From positions 62,001-126,000 of the forward strand of contig JAENWT010000003.1 in the NCBI GenBank assembly GCA_016650125.1: DNA of 64,000 nt. The letters are read 5' to 3'. A program made the position numbers and the translations under genes. The stretch comes from Thermoleophilia bacterium (GTDB taxonomy: Bacteria > Actinomycetota > Thermoleophilia > Solirubrobacterales > 70-9). Positions 31,870 through 39,501 of this stretch are shown here, piece by piece (position 1 is the stretch's first letter; each line of letters starts with the position of its first letter). The notes beneath the pieces were generated by a model. The model was not told where the DNA came from and did no database searches. It saw nothing but the letters and a program-made list of their open reading frames with translations.

Positions 31870-33333
31870 TCAGTCCCACCGTTTCAGCTCGATCGAACCG
31901 TCCGGCCGGTAGATCAGGTGATGGTGGTCGAGCGCCGGATCGGTCTGGGGGAAGTCCGTGCGGCGATGACCGCCGCGGGATTCCTCGCGGGCACCGGCGG
32001 TGGCGCCGATCGCGCGGGCCAGCGGGTAGTCCGAGCTCGCGAGCTCTTCGAGTTCCGAAGCTACGCGCATCGGTCCGGCCAGGCTCCAGACTGATTTCCT
32101 GGTCTTCACGGTCGGCGGGTCAAATCGCCATTCGGGCTGATCTGGTGCCACTCCAGGGTCCGGTTCGGCGAGGCCGGCTTCGGCCGCCCGCCTCCCGAAG
32201 ACGAAGCACTCGGTCAGGGAGTTCGAGGCGAGGCGGTTGGCACCGTGGATGCCGGTACAGGCGCACTCGCCGGCGGCATAGAGGCCGTCGAGGGTCGTGC
32301 GTCCGTCAAGGTCCACCGCGATGCCACCCATCATGTAATGCGCGCCTGGGGAGATCGGCACCGGTTCGGTGTGCGCGTCGAAGCCGGCGTCTCCGAGCAT
32401 CGCGAAGACGCTCGGAAACTGTTCCACTCGAATTTCGGTCAGGTCGAGCCGGACCGGCTCGCCGTCCTGCTTCTCGATCTGGGCGAGGATCGCTGCGGTC
32501 ACGTCGTCGCGCGGGGCCAGCTCTTCGGTGAACCTGTCGCCCGATTCGTCGAGCAGTTTCGCGCCCTCTCCGCGGATCGCTTCGGTGATCAGAGCCCCGT
32601 CGTAACCGGTCCCGGGGGCCGAGACGCAGGTCGGGTGGAACTGGCAGAACTCGAGGTCGGCCAGGTCGGCTCCGGCAGCGCTGGCGAGGACCGGTCCGGC
32701 GCCGATTGCGCCCCATGGGTTCGAGGTGCGGCGCCACAGTGCCGCGGCGCCACCCGAGGCCAGCAGGGTGGCCTTGGCGGCGACGCTGCCGTGGTCGGTG
32801 ATGACGCCGTAACAGCGGAAGCCGTCGCTCCAGAGGGCCACCGCGGAGGTCTCTTCGAGCACGTCGACCCCGGACTGTCCGGCGACCATGCGGGCCAGTC
32901 CGCCGGTGATTTCGCGGCCGGTCTGACTGCCGCCGGAATGGATGATCCGCCGGTGGCTGTGGCCGCCCTCGAGTGCGAGCGCCAGCCGGCCGTCGGGATC
33001 GAGGTCGAATTTCAGACCGCGACGGATCAGATCGCGCACGATGTCCGGCGCTGCTTCGGTCAAGACCTTTACGGCGTCGGTCCGGCAGAGGTTGCGGCCG
33101 GCGGCGATCGTGTCGGCTGCGTGCTGCTCGGGGGAGTCGTCGGCGTCGAGGGCCGCGGCGAGGCCGCCCTGGGCGTGGAAGCTGGCGCTCTCGGCAAGTG
33201 GCTTACGGGAGATCAGGCAGACCCGGCCGCCGTCTTCGGCCGCGCAGAGGGCCGCCCACAGCCCGGCGGCACCCCCACCGATAACGGCCAGGTCATAGGA
33301 GCCGATGGTGGACTCTGGTCCGGTCCCGGTCAC
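31870..33333 (-). CDS. nadB: L-aspartate oxidase NadB
   Basis: NadB oxidises L-aspartate to iminoaspartate, the first step of NAD synthesis; NadA then makes quinolinate. The 487-residue flavoprotein has the FAD motif AVIGGGAAGLWAALCA, SFHAQGGLAAAL, HSGGSQTGREI, EFCQFHPT and GLYAAGECACTGIHGANRLASNSL, all typical. The GTG start at 33333 overlaps the upstream stop by 1 nt. No nadA or nadC gene is adjacent in the window, which differs from the common nadABC order. Confidence 0.93.
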   Translation of the reverse strand: MTGTGPESTIGSYDLAVIGGGAAGLWAALCAAEDGGRVCLISRKPLAESASFHAQGGLAAALDADDSPEQHAADTIAAGRNLCRTDAVKVLTEAAPDIVRDLIRRGLKFDLDPDGRLALALEGGHSHRRIIHSGGSQTGREITGGLARMVAGQSGVDVLEETSAVALWSDGFRCYGVITDHGSVAAKATLLASGGAAALWRRTSNPWGAIGAGPVLASAAGADLADLEFCQFHPTCVSAPGTGYDGALITEAIRGEGAKLLDESGDRFTEELAPRDDVTAAILAQIEKQDGEPVRLDLTEIRVEQFPSVFAMLGDAGFDAHTEPVPISPGAHYMMGGIAVDLDGRTTLDGLYAAGECACTGIHGANRLASNSLTECFVFGRRAAEAGLAEPDPGVAPDQPEWRFDPPTVKTRKSVWSLAGPMRVASELEELASSDYPLARAIGATAGAREESRGGHRRTDFPQTDPALDHHHLIYRPDGSIELKRWD

Positions 33334-33632
33334 TACTGACCGGGGTCGGTGCCCGGTTCGTCGTCGTGGCGAGCCAGATCTTCCAGCTCTTCGAGGGTCA
33401 GGCCATCTTCCAGGCCTCTGGCGATCAGGTCGGCTTCGCGGTCGATGCCGACGACTTCGGTTGCTTTCGCAGAAAGGTTCCGCCGGTCGAAGTTGCCGGC
33501 GGCGGCCATCTCGACCGTCATCTGCCCGAGCTCCGAGAGGCTGGTGCGGCGCAGCTCGTCGAGCTCGTCGAGGTGATCCTTCATCGCCCGGCGCTCACGA
33601 CCGCTCTGTTTGTTGCGGCTGAAGAGGCCCAT
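33333..33632 (-). CDS. Small charged helical protein, function unknown
   Basis: The 99-residue protein (MGLFSRNKQSGRERRAMKDH start) is rich in charged residues and predicted helical, with no membrane segment. It starts on the last base of the upstream gene stop and ends on the first base of nadB, so it is firmly within the operon. Its N-terminal half has the same LDELRRTSLSELGQMTVEMAAAGNFD pattern type as the upstream protein's LDRREALGELVLGMFVQGNWD, which suggests a shared short domain. Confidence 0.8.
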   Translation of the reverse strand: MGLFSRNKQSGRERRAMKDHLDELDELRRTSLSELGQMTVEMAAAGNFDRRNLSAKATEVVGIDREADLIARGLEDGLTLEELEDLARHDDEPGTDPGQ

Positions 33633-35044
33633 CAGGATTCTTCCTTCGGCTTTTCCGCGGTGGCTGGTTCAGCCGGCGCGGCGGCCGGGGCGCTGGCGAT
33701 CTCGTGGCGGAGTGCGGCGATCTGACCGCGCAGCCAGTTGACTGCGGCTTCGCGAGCTTCGGCTTCGGCCTTGTCAGACTGGGCCGGCGTCGGTCCTCTG
33801 AGTTCGGCGGCGGTCTCGGCGGCTTCAACCGCGGCAGGCTTGCTGGCGGCGGCCTGTTCGGCAGCGAAGATTCGTGCTTCGGCTTCCTTGGCGCTAGCCT
33901 CGATCTGCTTCAAGCGGGTCTCGGCTGCGCCCAGCGCTTCGGCCTTGCTTGCCTTCTCGGCCGCGAGGTCGGCTTCGAGCGCGGCGATCTTCGCGACCGC
34001 GGCGGCGTCGGGCGCAACTGCGGCTGCGGCTGCGGCTGGTGCCTCAGGGGCGGTTGTTCCCGGAGGCGGTGGCGCCACAGCCTCGGCGGTCGCGGCTTCG
34101 GGTGTGGCGATCTCGGCGGCGAGCGCGGCGTCGGCTTCGATCTCGGCGGCCTGGTTGCGGACCCAGACGGTCGCCGCCTCGCGGCTCGATGCCGATTCGC
34201 GGGTGAGCTTGGCTTCGGCCTTGCTGGCCTTCTCCTGGGCCGCAGTGATCGCGGCCGCGGCCGCGGCAAGGGCGGTGTCGAGTTTCTTCTGGTCGGCTTC
34301 GACTTCGCGAGTGATCGCGCTCATTTCGGTCCTGGCGTCGGCCTTCGCTGAAGCTTTGGCCGCTTCGGCGGCGGTCTTCGCCTGGCTCTCACTGGCTTCC
34401 AGGCGCTCCGAAAGTGCGTCCAGCGGGCCCTTTTCCTTACGTGCCTCCGGGGCAGCGGCCGGGGCCGGTTTTGCCGCGGGAGCCGCCGGCTTCACGGAGG
34501 GAGCCTTGACCGGGGCTTCGGCCGCGGCCTTGGTCGGATCCGCCGATGGCTTCAGCGTGGCCGGAGCCGACGGGGTCGGCGCGGTGGCCGATGGTGGCCG
34601 GGGTGCGGGCACCGGTGTGGGCAGAGCGGTTTTGGCGTCGCGTTCGGCCTTGGTCGGCGGTGCATCGGGCGAGGCAGGCAGCTGGTGCTCGCCGGTGTGC
34701 TCGCCGGTCGCCGGCAGGGCGTGCTCGCCCGTGTGTTCACCGGTAGCCGGCAGGGCATGCTCGGCGGTGTACTCGCCGGTGTGCGGCAGGTCGTGTTCCG
34801 CCGTGTACTCGCCGGTCACGGGGAAATCGTGTTCGGCGCTGTCCGGCTCCGGCGTTTCGCCGGCGGCCAGTGCCTTGAGCTCGGTTTCAACCTCGCTTAC
34901 TTCGGCAGCGCCCCGGGCCAGCAGTGAATCGTCCCAGTTCCCCTGGACAAACATCCCGAGAACCAGCTCCCCGAGCGCCTCGCGCCGGTCGAGGTGGAGC
35001 TCTTCGAGCTGCCTCTGTTTCTTCTTCAGGGCACCCTTCCTCAT
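33632..35044 (-). CDS. Ala/Pro-rich coiled-coil protein with TGE repeats
   Basis: The 470-residue soluble protein has a basic helical start, then five tandem copies of a 12-13-residue unit (about 71-123) of the form EHALPATGEHTG. A Pro/Ala-rich linker (about 124-200) and a long Ala/Glu/Lys coiled coil (about 205-460) broken by a PPPPG stretch follow. No signal peptide or transmembrane helix is visible. The role is unknown; a structural or scaffold function is inferred from architecture. The gene overlaps both neighbours by a few nucleotides (ATGA with the glycosyltransferase). Confidence 0.82.
   Translation of the reverse strand: MRKGALKKKQRQLEELHLDRREALGELVLGMFVQGNWDDSLLARGAAEVSEVETELKALAAGETPEPDSAEHDFPVTGEYTAEHDLPHTGEYTAEHALPATGEHTGEHALPATGEHTGEHQLPASPDAPPTKAERDAKTALPTPVPAPRPPSATAPTPSAPATLKPSADPTKAAAEAPVKAPSVKPAAPAAKPAPAAAPEARKEKGPLDALSERLEASESQAKTAAEAAKASAKADARTEMSAITREVEADQKKLDTALAAAAAAITAAQEKASKAEAKLTRESASSREAATVWVRNQAAEIEADAALAAEIATPEAATAEAVAPPPPGTTAPEAPAAAAAAVAPDAAAVAKIAALEADLAAEKASKAEALGAAETRLKQIEASAKEAEARIFAAEQAAASKPAAVEAAETAAELRGPTPAQSDKAEAEAREAAVNWLRGQIAALRHEIASAPAAAPAEPATAEKPKEES
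34676..34834 (-). repeat. In-frame tandem repeats encoding LPxTGE-like units
   Basis: About 36-39-nt units encode EHDFPVTGEYTA, EHDLPHTGEYTA, EHALPATGEHTG, EHALPATGEHTG and EHQLPA. The third and fourth units are nearly identical in DNA (CGGCAGGGCGTGCTCGCC type), indicating recent duplication. Such arrays change copy number easily. Confidence 0.85.
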
Positions 35045-36036
35045 CTTCTGTCCCCATCATTACCGAACTTGGGCCGAGAGACAGGCTTCCCTCCCCGGCG
35101 AGTCAGGATTTCTTCGTAGGCGAAGACCACCCGTTCGGCCATTCGCCCCGCGGACAGGGCTTCGGAAACCGACCGTCCCGGGGCCCTCGGGTCGGGCTGG
35201 GCGAGCAGCCCGGAGGCGAAGGCCGACCAGGTGGGCAGGTCGAAATCGGCGCAGAGGGTCCCGCCGACATTGCGCAAGGCGTGCGGGGCGATGCCGACCG
35301 GGGTCGAGAGCACCGGCACGTCGCAGGCGAGGCTCTCGAGGCAGGCAAGCCCGAATCCTTCGTAGTCGGAGGTGACCAGGACCGCGTGCGAGGCGTTGAT
35401 CCAGCGGCACATCTCGTCCGGCGGGATGCCACCGCCGGTGATCAGCGCGGCGTCGCAGGCCTCGGCGAGCTCCTCGACACGATCGAACCGTTTCTCGGGG
35501 CGGGCGGGATCGGCCGGGAAGAACAGGTACCTGGTGTCGGGGTCGAGGCCGAGGGCGGTTTTCGCTTCGTGCCGGTCGGCCGGGGCAAAGCGCGAGAGAT
35601 CGGCGCCGCAGGGCAGGACGGCGTTGCGCCCCTCGGCCAGGGGCAGTCCGGGCCGGCCGGCCTCGGTTTCGAACAGCGCCTTCGAGACGCCGGCGACCAG
35701 GTCGATCCGTTTGGTCAGCATCCGCGACATCGGCCCGACCACGCGGTGGCGCACGTCGGTCCCGTGGAAGGTGACGACCAGCGGGTCGGCGCCGGCGAGC
35801 CGGGCGCACCAGCCGGCGAGGCCGTAGTGCGCGTGGACGAGGTCGAAATCCCGCTCCCGGAGGATCTGCCGGATCCGGCGGGTCGCCGGCAGATAGTGGG
35901 ACTTGCCCGGCTGGAATGTGAACAGCTCGGCTTCGATGCCCAGCTCCCGCAGCGCGTCGACCTGATCGACCACCCAGCGCCCGCGCTGGGGGGTGGCCTG
36001 GTCGGCGCCGAAGTTCATGACCACCAGTACGCGCAT
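35041..36036 (-). CDS. GT4-type glycosyltransferase
   Basis: The 331-residue GT-B fold protein has an N-terminal domain with FDLVHAHYGLAGWCARLAG and VVTFHGTDVR. The C-terminal nucleotide-sugar site has SDYEGFGLACLESLACDVPVLSTPVG, including the EGFGLACLE (E-x7-E) motif. Family members transfer sugars from nucleotide donors to lipids, polysaccharides or small metabolites. It is the first gene of the chain that runs to hyuA. Donor and acceptor are unknown. Confidence 0.9.
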   Translation of the reverse strand: MRVLVVMNFGADQATPQRGRWVVDQVDALRELGIEAELFTFQPGKSHYLPATRRIRQILRERDFDLVHAHYGLAGWCARLAGADPLVVTFHGTDVRHRVVGPMSRMLTKRIDLVAGVSKALFETEAGRPGLPLAEGRNAVLPCGADLSRFAPADRHEAKTALGLDPDTRYLFFPADPARPEKRFDRVEELAEACDAALITGGGIPPDEMCRWINASHAVLVTSDYEGFGLACLESLACDVPVLSTPVGIAPHALRNVGGTLCADFDLPTWSAFASGLLAQPDPRAPGRSVSEALSAGRMAERVVFAYEEILTRRGGKPVSRPKFGNDGDRR

Positions 36037-36111
36037 CGGCGCAGGTTATCCCGCGAGTCGCCGCCCAACCTCGGCTATATGGATTTTCGGGGCCCCGCTT
36101 AGGTTGCCACC

Positions 36112-36241
36112 GGGGTAACCCGGTAAAGACATGGGCAGCTACTCGAGACATCCAAGTTGGTTTTACGAACGTGTTCTTGGCTGTTACCCAGACCAGAAAC
36201 ACCAACTTGGATGCAGTTATTCAAAACACGTGTGATGGCTG
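36112..36241 (+). repeat. Repeat module F, copy 1, with 13-bp inverted repeat
   Basis: The element begins GGGGTAACCCGGTAAAGACATG and ends TTGGATGCAGTTATTCAAAAC. Inside, CATCCAAGTTGGT (from about 36150) and ACCAACTTGGATG (from about 36201) form a perfect 13-bp inverted repeat with a 38-nt centre. Ends match the minus strand of 17404-17531. Confidence 0.78.
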
Positions 36242-36280
36242 GTGGCAATTCACAAGGTCGAGGGCTGGGTGCTCACCGGA

Positions 36281-36334
36281 GGGGTACTCCGTAAGGAAGC
36301 CGCCGGAGGCGGCTTTTACTTATTCCGGTACCCC
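36281..36334. repeat. Extended hairpin in the pilin upstream region
   Basis: The outer arms GGGGTAC/GTACCCC (36281-36287, 36328-36334) enclose the inner terminator-like stem GCCGCC-GGA-GGCGGC, followed by TTTTACTT. It could terminate plus-strand transcription. No second copy was found in the window. Confidence 0.6.
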
Positions 36335-36378
36335 GTGGTTCTAGGTGGGCCGGTAACCGGAAAGGGCAGGCCGGGGAC

Positions 36379-36427
36379 GGTTCTTTGCCGCGTTTGGTGC
36401 GTATAGGACCAAAACGCGGCAAAGAAC
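36379..36427. repeat. Repeat module D, copy 1: long near-perfect hairpin
   Basis: GTTCTTTGCCGCGTTTGGT pairs with ACCAAAACGCGGCAAAGAAC with one extra A, leaving a short loop GCGTATAGG. A partial direct repeat CGGCAAAGAACACACTC follows. The counterpart is at 46285-46333, about 42 of 49 positions alike. Confidence 0.8.
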
Positions 36428-36455
36428 ACACTCGGCAAAGAACACACTCTCTAGA

Positions 36456-36504
36456 GAAGTGACCCGGATAAGGGCCGTAAGAAGGCCTCGATTCAGGTCA
36501 CTTC
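36456..36504. repeat. Repeat module B, copy 1
   Basis: GAAGTGACC/GGTCACTTC is a perfect 9-bp outer stem with an inner AGGGCC/GGCCT stem. It matches 17572-17620. Confidence 0.78.
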
Positions 36505-36507
36505 CGA

Positions 36508-36546
36508 ATTTCCCAACTGGGAAATTTCGGCGTTTGCTGCAGTGGG
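36508..36546. repeat. Repeat module C, copy 1
   Basis: The palindrome TTTCCCA-AC-TGGGAAA is followed by CGGCGTTTGCTGCAGTGGG. All 39 positions but one match 46203-46241. Together with modules F, D, B and the 36281 hairpin it fills the gene-free stretch 36037-36660. Confidence 0.8.
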
Positions 36547-36660
36547 TGGGCTACCCGTGAGCGGTACGTGGTTGGCTGGCGGTGAATTGTTGCCTTTGGC
36601 GTACTTGCATTGACTCGGTTCGCCTGAGGATTGGCTCACACCAACCTAAGGAGGAACCAG

Positions 36661-36909
36661 ATGGTCTATGAAGCGATGGGTTACGCCCATGCGGCCGGCG
36701 TTCACCGGGCCACGCAGGTGAAGCGGGCGCTCATTGAGCAGAACGGTCAGGGCACGGTCGAGTACGTCGGCCTGATCCTGCTCGTCTCGCTGCTGATGGT
36801 CGGCATGGTCGCGGCCATGAAGGGCTTCAGCGGCAGGCAGGGGACCGAGCTGGCCGAGCTGATCGTGGACAAGATCCAGTCGGCGGTAGACAAGATCGCC
36901 TTCAGGTAA
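36661..36909 (+). CDS. Flp/Fap-type pilin
   Basis: The 82-residue protein has the type IVb pilin signature: a basic leader ending NG, then QGTVEYVGLILLVSLLMVGMVAAM. Cleavage by prepilin peptidase after Gly would place Glu at +5 and Tyr at +6, as in Flp pilins. ATG 36661 is chosen because AAGGAGGA lies 6 nt upstream. No tad/cpa assembly genes are in the window, so the secretion machinery must be elsewhere. The long repeat-filled region upstream is its 5' flank. Confidence 0.85.
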   Translation: MVYEAMGYAHAAGVHRATQVKRALIEQNGQGTVEYVGLILLVSLLMVGMVAAMKGFSGRQGTELAELIVDKIQSAVDKIAFR

Positions 36910-36916
36910 TCGGGAA

Positions 36917-36942
36917 GCGGGACGGCTACGAAGCCGTCCCGC
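36917..36942 (+). terminator. Hairpin after the pilin gene
   Basis: A perfect 11-bp stem GCGGGACGGCT/AGCCGTCCCGC with an ACGA loop, 7 nt after the stop. There is no T-run, so it may stabilise the pilin transcript rather than act as a classic terminator. Confidence 0.65.
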
Positions 36943-37042
36943 GCCCGACCGACCACGTACCGCTCACGGGTAGGCGCACCAGGCCTTTGAACGCCGGATT
37001 TGCCCGAAGGCAAATTCGGTGCCTTGTTGCCAGACTGTCTTC

Positions 37043-37771
37043 ATGACTGAACTCACTCGCAGCTTCGACCGTGGCCCCGCCGACCTCAGGCCGGTGACGA
37101 TCGAACCGGGATTCGTCTCCAGTGCCGACGGCTCGGCCCTGATCTCGGTCGGTGGGACGAGGGTCATCTGCACGGCCTCGGTTTCGACCAAGGTCCCGAA
37201 ATGGATGGTCGGAAACGGCGAAGGCTGGGTCACCGCCGAGTACTCGATGCTGCCCGCCTCGACCGGCGACCGCAAGCCCCGAGACATCAGCAAGGGCAAG
37301 CAGGACGGCCGAGGGGTGGAGATCCAGCGTCTGATCGGGCGGTCCCTCCGGGTCGGGGTCGACTTCAAGGCGCTCGGCGAACGCAGCGTCTACGTCGACT
37401 GTGACGTGCTCGAGGCCGACGGCGGCACTCGCTGTGCTTCGATCACCGGCGGCTACGTCGCCCTGCACATCGCGCTGGCGGCCCTGGTCGAGAGCGGGGA
37501 GATCGAAACCCATCCTCTGACCACCACCGTTGCCGCGGTGAGTGTCGGCATGGTCGGCGGGCGGGCCCTCTGCGATCTCGATTACCCCGAGGACTCGACC
37601 GCCGAGGTCGACGCCAACGTGGTCATGACCGGGGACCGCGGTCTGATCGAGGTCCAGGCGACGGCCGAGCGCACGCCGCTTTCCCGCACCTCCCTCGACG
37701 AGCTCCTGGGTCTGGCCGAAAACGGGATCGACCAGCTGCGCGAGGCTCAGCGCGTGGCCATCGGTTTTTGA
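37043..37771 (+). CDS. rph: Ribonuclease PH
   Basis: RNase PH trims tRNA 3' ends phosphorolytically. The 242-residue protein shows GTRVICTASV, GWVTAEYSMLPAST, R-rich QDGRGVEIQRLIGRSLR and CDVLEADGGTRCASITGG, with the phosphate-binding GTR motif in the last. ATG 37043 starts the standard MTELTRSFDR-type N-terminus. It overlaps rdgB by 4 nt, a common actinobacterial pair. Confidence 0.95.
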   Translation: MTELTRSFDRGPADLRPVTIEPGFVSSADGSALISVGGTRVICTASVSTKVPKWMVGNGEGWVTAEYSMLPASTGDRKPRDISKGKQDGRGVEIQRLIGRSLRVGVDFKALGERSVYVDCDVLEADGGTRCASITGGYVALHIALAALVESGEIETHPLTTTVAAVSVGMVGGRALCDLDYPEDSTAEVDANVVMTGDRGLIEVQATAERTPLSRTSLDELLGLAENGIDQLREAQRVAIGF

Positions 37772-38340
37772 TCTTCGCCAGCCGGAACGCGCATAAACGC
37801 GCCGAGCTCGAGCAGATCCTCGGTATCGGCGTGGAACTGCTTCCGGAGGAAGTCGAGCAGCCGCCAGAGGACGCCGACACTTTCGCCGGCAACGCACTGA
37901 TCAAGGCGCGGGCGGCCCGGGAGGCGACCGGCCAGGCCGTGATCGCCGACGATTCCGGGATCGAAGTCGACGCTCTCGGCGGGCGGCCCGGCGTGCGCTC
38001 GGCCCGTTACGCCGGGGAGGACGCCACCGACGGCGAGAACCTCGAGAAGGTCCTGTACGACCTCGCTGCCGCGGGCGGGGATCCCGGAGCACGGTATGTC
38101 TGTGTCGTCGCCTACATCGACGACGCCGGTCAGGAACACCTCTTCGAAGGGACGTGTGCCGGCCGTCTGACGCAGGACGTCCGGGGTGACGGCGGTTTCG
38201 GTTACGACCCCGCCTTCATCCCGGAGGAGACCGGTCCGGACGACGAGCGCACCATGGCGGAAGTCACCCCGCAGGAGAAACACGCGATCAGCCACCGGGG
38301 CAAGGCGGTGCGCGACCTCGCCCGGTACCTCGGCCTGTAG
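37768..38340 (+). CDS. rdgB: XTP/dITP diphosphatase RdgB
   Basis: This 190-residue HAM1-type pyrophosphatase removes inosine and xanthosine triphosphates from the nucleotide pool. Motifs: FASRNAHKRAEL (nucleotide binding), VIADDSGIEVDALGG (catalytic Asp), GFGYDPAFIPEE and SHRGKAVRDL. The start is TTG 37768 within a TTGA overlap with rph. Confidence 0.95.
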   Translation: MIFASRNAHKRAELEQILGIGVELLPEEVEQPPEDADTFAGNALIKARAAREATGQAVIADDSGIEVDALGGRPGVRSARYAGEDATDGENLEKVLYDLAAAGGDPGARYVCVVAYIDDAGQEHLFEGTCAGRLTQDVRGDGGFGYDPAFIPEETGPDDERTMAEVTPQEKHAISHRGKAVRDLARYLGL

Positions 38341-38347
38341 GCGGTTA

Positions 38348-38506
38348 CTACTCCGGGTTAGCGGTCGGCCAGAGGTTGACCGCTGCCGCCACGCCGACGG
38401 CGGCGACAACGGCGCCGTAGCCGGCGTAGCCGGCGATAAACGAGCCCAGCGACGCGATCGCACAGAGTGCGACCACGATCAGCCAGGAGACTCGGGCAAG
38501 GGACAT
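38348..38506 (-). CDS. Small two-helix membrane protein
   Basis: A 52-residue frame from ATG 38506 (MSLARVSWLIVVALCAIASL) encodes two hydrophobic helices separated by a short Gly/Tyr turn, ending WPTANPE. It converges on rdgB and diverges from the roadblock-like gene. The hydrophobic pattern makes a real gene likely; the in-frame extension upstream is a shadow. Confidence 0.6.
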   Translation of the reverse strand: MSLARVSWLIVVALCAIASLGSFIAGYAGYGAVVAAVGVAAAVNLWPTANPE

Positions 38507-38526
38507 GCCCGATATGTTGCTACACC

Positions 38527-38913
38527 GTGGCGGATAACACCGAACAGACCCCCGAGCCGGGCACCGTCTCGCAGGCGGAGATCGCCGAGCGAGTGCTCGA
38601 CAACCTGGCCGAGCTCGAGCCTGAACTCCGGGCGGCGGCGATTCTGGGTGCCGACGGCAAGGTCCTCGCGTCGACCAGGACCGGCGCGGACTGGCTGGCC
38701 GCGGCGAACGAGGTGCTGGACTCGGTCGACTCGGTCCGGGAGCGCCCGGTGGACAGTGCACACCTGGCGACCGAGACCGCGGAGATCTTCGTCGTCCGGC
38801 AGGGTTCCTTGAGCCTGATCGCCGTGACCGGACGCTTCGTCCTGGCTTCCCTCACCAGCTTCGACATGCGCATGGCTCTGAGAGACGTGAACGAGGGGGT
38901 CGCACATGCTTAA
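38527..38913 (+). CDS. Roadblock/LC7-like protein
   Basis: The 128-residue soluble protein has an N-terminal helix (AEIAERVLDNLAELEPEL) followed by AAAILGADGKVLAST and a SLSLIAVTGRFVLASLTSFDMRMAL strand-helix, the roadblock/LC7 arrangement. Such proteins regulate small GTPases or form dimeric scaffolds. GTG 38527 is used. It overlaps the next small gene by 8 nt. Confidence 0.7.
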   Translation: MADNTEQTPEPGTVSQAEIAERVLDNLAELEPELRAAAILGADGKVLASTRTGADWLAAANEVLDSVDSVRERPVDSAHLATETAEIFVVRQGSLSLIAVTGRFVLASLTSFDMRMALRDVNEGVAHA

Positions 38914-39109
38914 GCCGCACCGGGTGCTGATCGACAAGGTCTCCTCTTATACGGACGAAGCGGCCGCATTCGTGCGCCGGCGCCGCCACAACCGGCGCTC
39001 ATTCATCCGGATCCAGTTCCAGAGCGGAGATGCGCTCGAGGTGGGTCCAGGCACCGTCGAAGCCGAGCGAATCGGCGCGGCGGCGGACGCCCTGATCGAC
39101 CTGAGCTGA
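38906..39109 (+). CDS. Small basic protein coupled to the roadblock-like gene
   Basis: The 67-residue protein has a basic central stretch (FVRRRRHNRRSFIRIQFQ) and an acidic C-terminus. No family was recognised. Its 8-nt overlap with the upstream gene suggests that the two products act together. Confidence 0.65.
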   Translation: MLKPHRVLIDKVSSYTDEAAAFVRRRRHNRRSFIRIQFQSGDALEVGPGTVEAERIGAAADALIDLS

Positions 39110-39219
39110 GACACCTCCGTGGGGCGGCCTGGAGGAGTTAGCAGGAATGTGGGAAAAACGGCGTCCGAATGCGGTGTTACGGTACCGCCATTCCCTAAAT
39201 CCTTGAGGAGGATTACTAC

Positions 39220-39501
39220 GTGACCAAAGCTGAGTTCCTAGAAAAGGTTTCTGAAGACGAGCGAATCGGCAGTAAGAAGGCCGCGGCTGACGCAGTTGAC
39301 GCAGTACTCGAAGCAATCACCAGCACCCTCACCGGTGGTGGCGAGGTGAACTTCACCGGCTTCGGCAAGTTCCACGTCGCCATGCGCAGTGAGCGCCAGG
39401 GCGTCAATCCCCGTACGGGCGAGCGCATCACCATTGCCGGTGGCAAGGTGCCGCGTTTCTCGGCTGGTTCCGCGCTGAAGAAGCAGGTCAAGGGCAGCTG
39501 A
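39220..39501 (+). CDS. hup: HU-family nucleoid protein
   Basis: This 93-residue HU protein begins TKAEFLEKVSEDERIGSKKAAADAVDAVLEAI and has the GEVNFTGFGKFHV core and the DNA-binding arm RQGVNPRTGERITI. It lacks the long Lys/Ala tail of mycobacterial HupB. GTG start with GAGGAGG 10 nt upstream. pyrF follows with a 4-nt overlap. Confidence 0.95.
   Translation: MTKAEFLEKVSEDERIGSKKAAADAVDAVLEAITSTLTGGGEVNFTGFGKFHVAMRSERQGVNPRTGERITIAGGKVPRFSAGSALKKQVKGS

Noticed and set aside
33632-35044. Sortase-anchored surface protein because of LPATG motifs
   Set aside because: There is no signal peptide, no C-terminal hydrophobic anchor and the motifs are internal repeats.
36241-36340. tRNA-like fold upstream of the pilin gene
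   Set aside because: No acceptor stem, T-loop GTTCGA or anticodon arm in correct spacing; the pairing is a single extended hairpin.
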